The position numbers were made by a program, and so were the translations under genes. DNA of 64,000 bases, from NCBI GenBank assembly GCA_902792635.1, contig CADBAG010000002.1, positions 126,918-190,917 on the forward strand, written 5' to 3'. This document shows positions 61,562 through 64,000 of the stretch, piece by piece. Positions within the stretch are counted from its first letter, which is position 1, and the number at the start of each line of letters is the position of its first letter. The DNA comes from an uncultured Prevotellaceae bacterium (GTDB lineage Bacteria; Bacteroidota; Bacteroidia; Bacteroidales; Bacteroidaceae). Below the pieces are notes generated by a model. It did no database searches. It saw nothing but the letters and a program-made list of their open reading frames with translations, and was not told the DNA's origin.

Positions 61562-63879
61562 TTCCGTCCTCTGCGCGGCTTTGGCTCCGGAGCATTCTTG
61601 ACGATGTCCATGCACTCCTCATACGAGAGGTCACCGGCAAGCGCGCGGTCATGCAGTTTCTTGTCGATATGATAGTTCTTGCCATCATAAGCGATGTAAG
61701 GACCGAAGCGGCCCTTGAGCAGTTCGAGCTTGTCATCCTCCGCAAAGGTCTTGATATGGCGCTCCTTCTCTGCTTTGCGCTTTGCCTCAATGAGTTCGAT
61801 AGCGCGCTCTAAGGTGATCGCCATCGGATCCTCACCCTTGGGGATAGACACATATTTCTTATTATGCAGCACATAAGGACCGAAGCGGCCTGCGCCAATC
61901 GTCACATCTGTGCCTTCATACTTACCCACCTTACGCGGGAGCTTGAAGAGTTCGAGCGCCTCATCGAGCGTAATGGTCTCGATGCTCTTGTCTTTCGGCA
62001 TCTGGGCGAACTGCGGCTTCTCTTTCTCTCCTGCTGAGCCAATCTGCACAACGGGCCCGAAGCGGCCGATCTTCACAAACACCGGACGCCCGCTCTTCGG
62101 GTCAACACCGATCTGGCGCTCACCGGCTTTGTGCTCGGAGCGCTGGTTGATGACATCTTCGACCTGAGGCTCAAACTTATCGTCAAACTTGCGGAGCATG
62201 TCCTTCCAGTCTTCCTTACCTTCTGCGATATTATCGAACTGACCTTCAACCTTGGCGGTGAAGTTATAGTCCATGATCTCGGGGAAGTTCTTCTGAAGGA
62301 AGTCGTTGACCACGATACCGATATCGGTAGGAATGAGCTTGCCACGATCTGAGCCGGCAAACTCTACTTTCTTCTCCTGCGACACAGTATCATCCTGCAG
62401 GGTGTCGACAGTATAAGAGCGCTCCTTGCCGGGCTTGTCGCCTCTGACGACATACTCGCGCTGCTGAATGGTGGAGATCGTCGGCGCATAGGTTGACGGA
62501 CGGCCGATGCCAAGCTCTTCAAGCTTCTTCACAAGGCTGGCCTCATTGTAGCGGGCCGGAGCCTGCGTGAAGCGCTCTGTGGCTGTGATCGACTTACGGT
62601 CTAACTTATCACCTACCTTGAAAGCGGGAAGAAGATTCGTATTCTCCTGCTTATTATCATTCTCATCATCGGTCGACTCGCGATAGACCTTCAGGAAGCC
62701 ATCGAAGACGACAACCTCACCGTTGGCCATGAAGTGCTCACCGCGGTTGTCTATATTGATCGTTGCCGTGGTCTTCTCTATCTTGGCCTCAGCCATCTGC
62801 GAAGCGATAGTGCGCTTCCAGATAAGATCGTAGAGACGGCGCTCCTGATTGGTCCACTCACCCTTGTCTGTGGCGAATGTAGGACGGATAGCCTCGTGGG
62901 CTTCCTGAGCTCCCTTCGACTTTGTCTGGAACTCACGCGGGTGACTGTATTCGGCACCATATTCTTTTGTGATCTCCTCCTTGCACGCATTGAGCGCCAA
63001 CGTAGAGAGATGCACACTGTCGGTACGCATGTAGGTGATACGTCCGCTCTCATAGAGGCGCTGGGCTACCATCATCGTCTGCGACACGGTGAATCCGAGC
63101 TTACGTACGGCTTCCTGCTGCAGGGTAGAAGTAGTGAAAGGAGGCGCCGGCATGCGCTTCAAGGGTTTCTTCGTGATATCGCCGACTGTGAACACCGCGC
63201 TCTTGCACTGCTCCAAGAAGGCGAGAGCCTCGTCGTGGGTCTTGAAACGCGTGTCGAGCTCGGCTTTCACCTCACTGCCATCGGCAAGGGTAAAGATGGC
63301 ATTGACACGATAGAACGGCTCACTCTTGAAACTCTGAATCTCGCGCTCGCGCTCGACAATGAGTTTCACGGCAACACTCTGCACGCGTCCGGCAGAAAGC
63401 GCAGGCTTGACCTTACGCCACAGCACCGGCGAGAGTTTGAAACCCACGATACGGTCGAGCACACGGCGGGCCTGCTGTGCGTTGACGAGGTTCATATCCA
63501 AATGACGCGGATGGTCAATAGCATAAAGGATTGCCGGTTTGGTAATTTCATGGAAAACGATACGCGAAGTCTTCTGCTCGTCAAGACCTAACACCTCACA
63601 CAGGTGCCAGCTGATAGCCTCTCCCTCGCGATCCTCATCGGATGCGAGCCATACCTTCTTGGCTTCCTTGGCGTTCTTCTTCAGGTCGGCCACGACCTTC
63701 TTCTTATCTTCCGGTATCTCGTAGTCGGGGTTAAGGGTCTTCTCGTCTACGCTCAGCTCCTTTCTCTTCAAGTCACGGATGTGCCCGTAGCTGGACATCA
63801 CCTTGTAATCCTTGCCAAGGTACTGCTCAATCTTCTTGGCCTTGGCAGGGCTCTCTACAATCACTAAGTTGTCTTGCAT
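61555..63879 (-). CDS. topA: DNA topoisomerase I
   Basis: A 774-residue type IA topoisomerase that relaxes negative supercoils. TOPRIM: VIVESPAKAKKIEQYL at ~5-20 and SDEDREGEAISWH. The catalytic tyrosine is in YESGRITYMRTDS (~300). The C-terminus has repeated FGPYV/FGPVV modules (GRFGPVVQIG, GRFGPYVLHNK, GRFGPYIAYDGK) instead of cysteine zinc ribbons, then a basic tail RRGRKS. The ATG at 63879 is chosen over one 9 bp upstream. Confidence 0.95.
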   Translation of the reverse strand: MQDNLVIVESPAKAKKIEQYLGKDYKVMSSYGHIRDLKRKELSVDEKTLNPDYEIPEDKKKVVADLKKNAKEAKKVWLASDEDREGEAISWHLCEVLGLDEQKTSRIVFHEITKPAILYAIDHPRHLDMNLVNAQQARRVLDRIVGFKLSPVLWRKVKPALSAGRVQSVAVKLIVEREREIQSFKSEPFYRVNAIFTLADGSEVKAELDTRFKTHDEALAFLEQCKSAVFTVGDITKKPLKRMPAPPFTTSTLQQEAVRKLGFTVSQTMMVAQRLYESGRITYMRTDSVHLSTLALNACKEEITKEYGAEYSHPREFQTKSKGAQEAHEAIRPTFATDKGEWTNQERRLYDLIWKRTIASQMAEAKIEKTTATINIDNRGEHFMANGEVVVFDGFLKVYRESTDDENDNKQENTNLLPAFKVGDKLDRKSITATERFTQAPARYNEASLVKKLEELGIGRPSTYAPTISTIQQREYVVRGDKPGKERSYTVDTLQDDTVSQEKKVEFAGSDRGKLIPTDIGIVVNDFLQKNFPEIMDYNFTAKVEGQFDNIAEGKEDWKDMLRKFDDKFEPQVEDVINQRSEHKAGERQIGVDPKSGRPVFVKIGRFGPVVQIGSAGEKEKPQFAQMPKDKSIETITLDEALELFKLPRKVGKYEGTDVTIGAGRFGPYVLHNKKYVSIPKGEDPMAITLERAIELIEAKRKAEKERHIKTFAEDDKLELLKGRFGPYIAYDGKNYHIDKKLHDRALAGDLSYEECMDIVKNAPEPKPRRGRKS

Positions 63880-63933
63880 ATATAGCACACTATTTTATTT
63901 GTCGGTATTATGTTCTCATTTACTAACGGAGGG

Positions 63934-63941
63934 CAAAAGTA
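63934..63941 (-). promoter_or_regulatory. -7 box of topA
   Basis: TACTTTTG on the minus strand, 54 bp before the start codon. No good -33 element before the window ends at 64000; nothing else is recognised in the last ~100 bp. Confidence 0.5.
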
Positions 63942-64000
63942 AGCATTTCACGCGCTAATACATTATTATATATGCAAGAATTTAGGTTTTTTATAATTTC

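Noticed and set aside
61374..61601. Open frame encoding NSYLLTP repeats between topA and aroK
   Set aside because: It reads through the heptamer array and overlaps both genes; no promoter or start context supports translation.

Overview
The window looks like a chromosomal segment of a Bacteroidales bacterium, most likely Prevotellaceae (inference, no database search). Support: two SusC/SusD outer-membrane pairs, lipoproteins with typical lipoboxes, promoters of the Bacteroidota form TTTG-N19-21-TAnnTTTG, no strong Shine-Dalgarno signals, a sufB-C-D-S operon, and families such as DUF2851, PCMD, WbqC-like and PDDEXK/Rpn nucleases. No rRNA, tRNA or CRISPR array was seen.

Layout. 1-7.4 kb: a partial AAA-ATPase/PD-(D/E)XK gene at the left edge, a susC-susD-lipoprotein operon, and a scar where a 5'-truncated tyrosine recombinase abuts the 3' end of another susD. 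7.4-10.2 kb: a full AAA-ATPase/nuclease paralogue and a WYL regulator. 10.2-21.5 kb: rnhB, sufBCDS, and rimP-nusA-infB. 21.5-30.6 kb: GH2 glycosidase, ybeY, coaD, ruvB, a 45-aa ORF, a WbqC-like gene, two signal-peptidase-family genes and dapB. 30.7-38 kb: a PCMD lipoprotein with an outer-membrane barrel, a HigBA-type toxin-antitoxin pair, DUF2851, thioesterase, dprA and an Rpn-like nuclease. 38-47.6 kb: RND efflux pair, calcium-type P-ATPase, ribF, CPBP protease and ferritin. 48-52.7 kb: a second susC-susD pair. 52.8-64 kb, all on the minus strand: S41 protease, parE, GNAT protein, ECF sigma factor, argB, speA, aroK and topA.

The striking layer is intergenic. Several unrelated short-period tandem repeats are scattered through the window: period 7 (TAACTCC and AACACCC types), period 8 (AGTTTRTA type), and period 22 arrays at three loci with different sequences. 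The TAACTCC type also lies in frame inside rnhB and sufS, adding a [11 protein letters not shown] peptide to each, and repeats supply the last residues or stop codons of at least four other genes. In addition there are two ~250-bp nested palindromes in opposite orientation (21.6 and 26.8 kb), a related one at 11 kb, a 217-bp element with 38-bp terminal inverted repeats, and very long perfect hairpins between convergent or tandem genes. The two AAA-ATPase copies are each preceded by a different tandem dyad or iteron array next to the promoter.

Most genes are housekeeping. The candidates for something new are the protein-invading heptamer repeats, the nested palindromes, the iteron-controlled AAA-ATPase/WYL locus, the recombinase/susD scar, and a signal-peptidase paralogue lacking its catalytic dyad.
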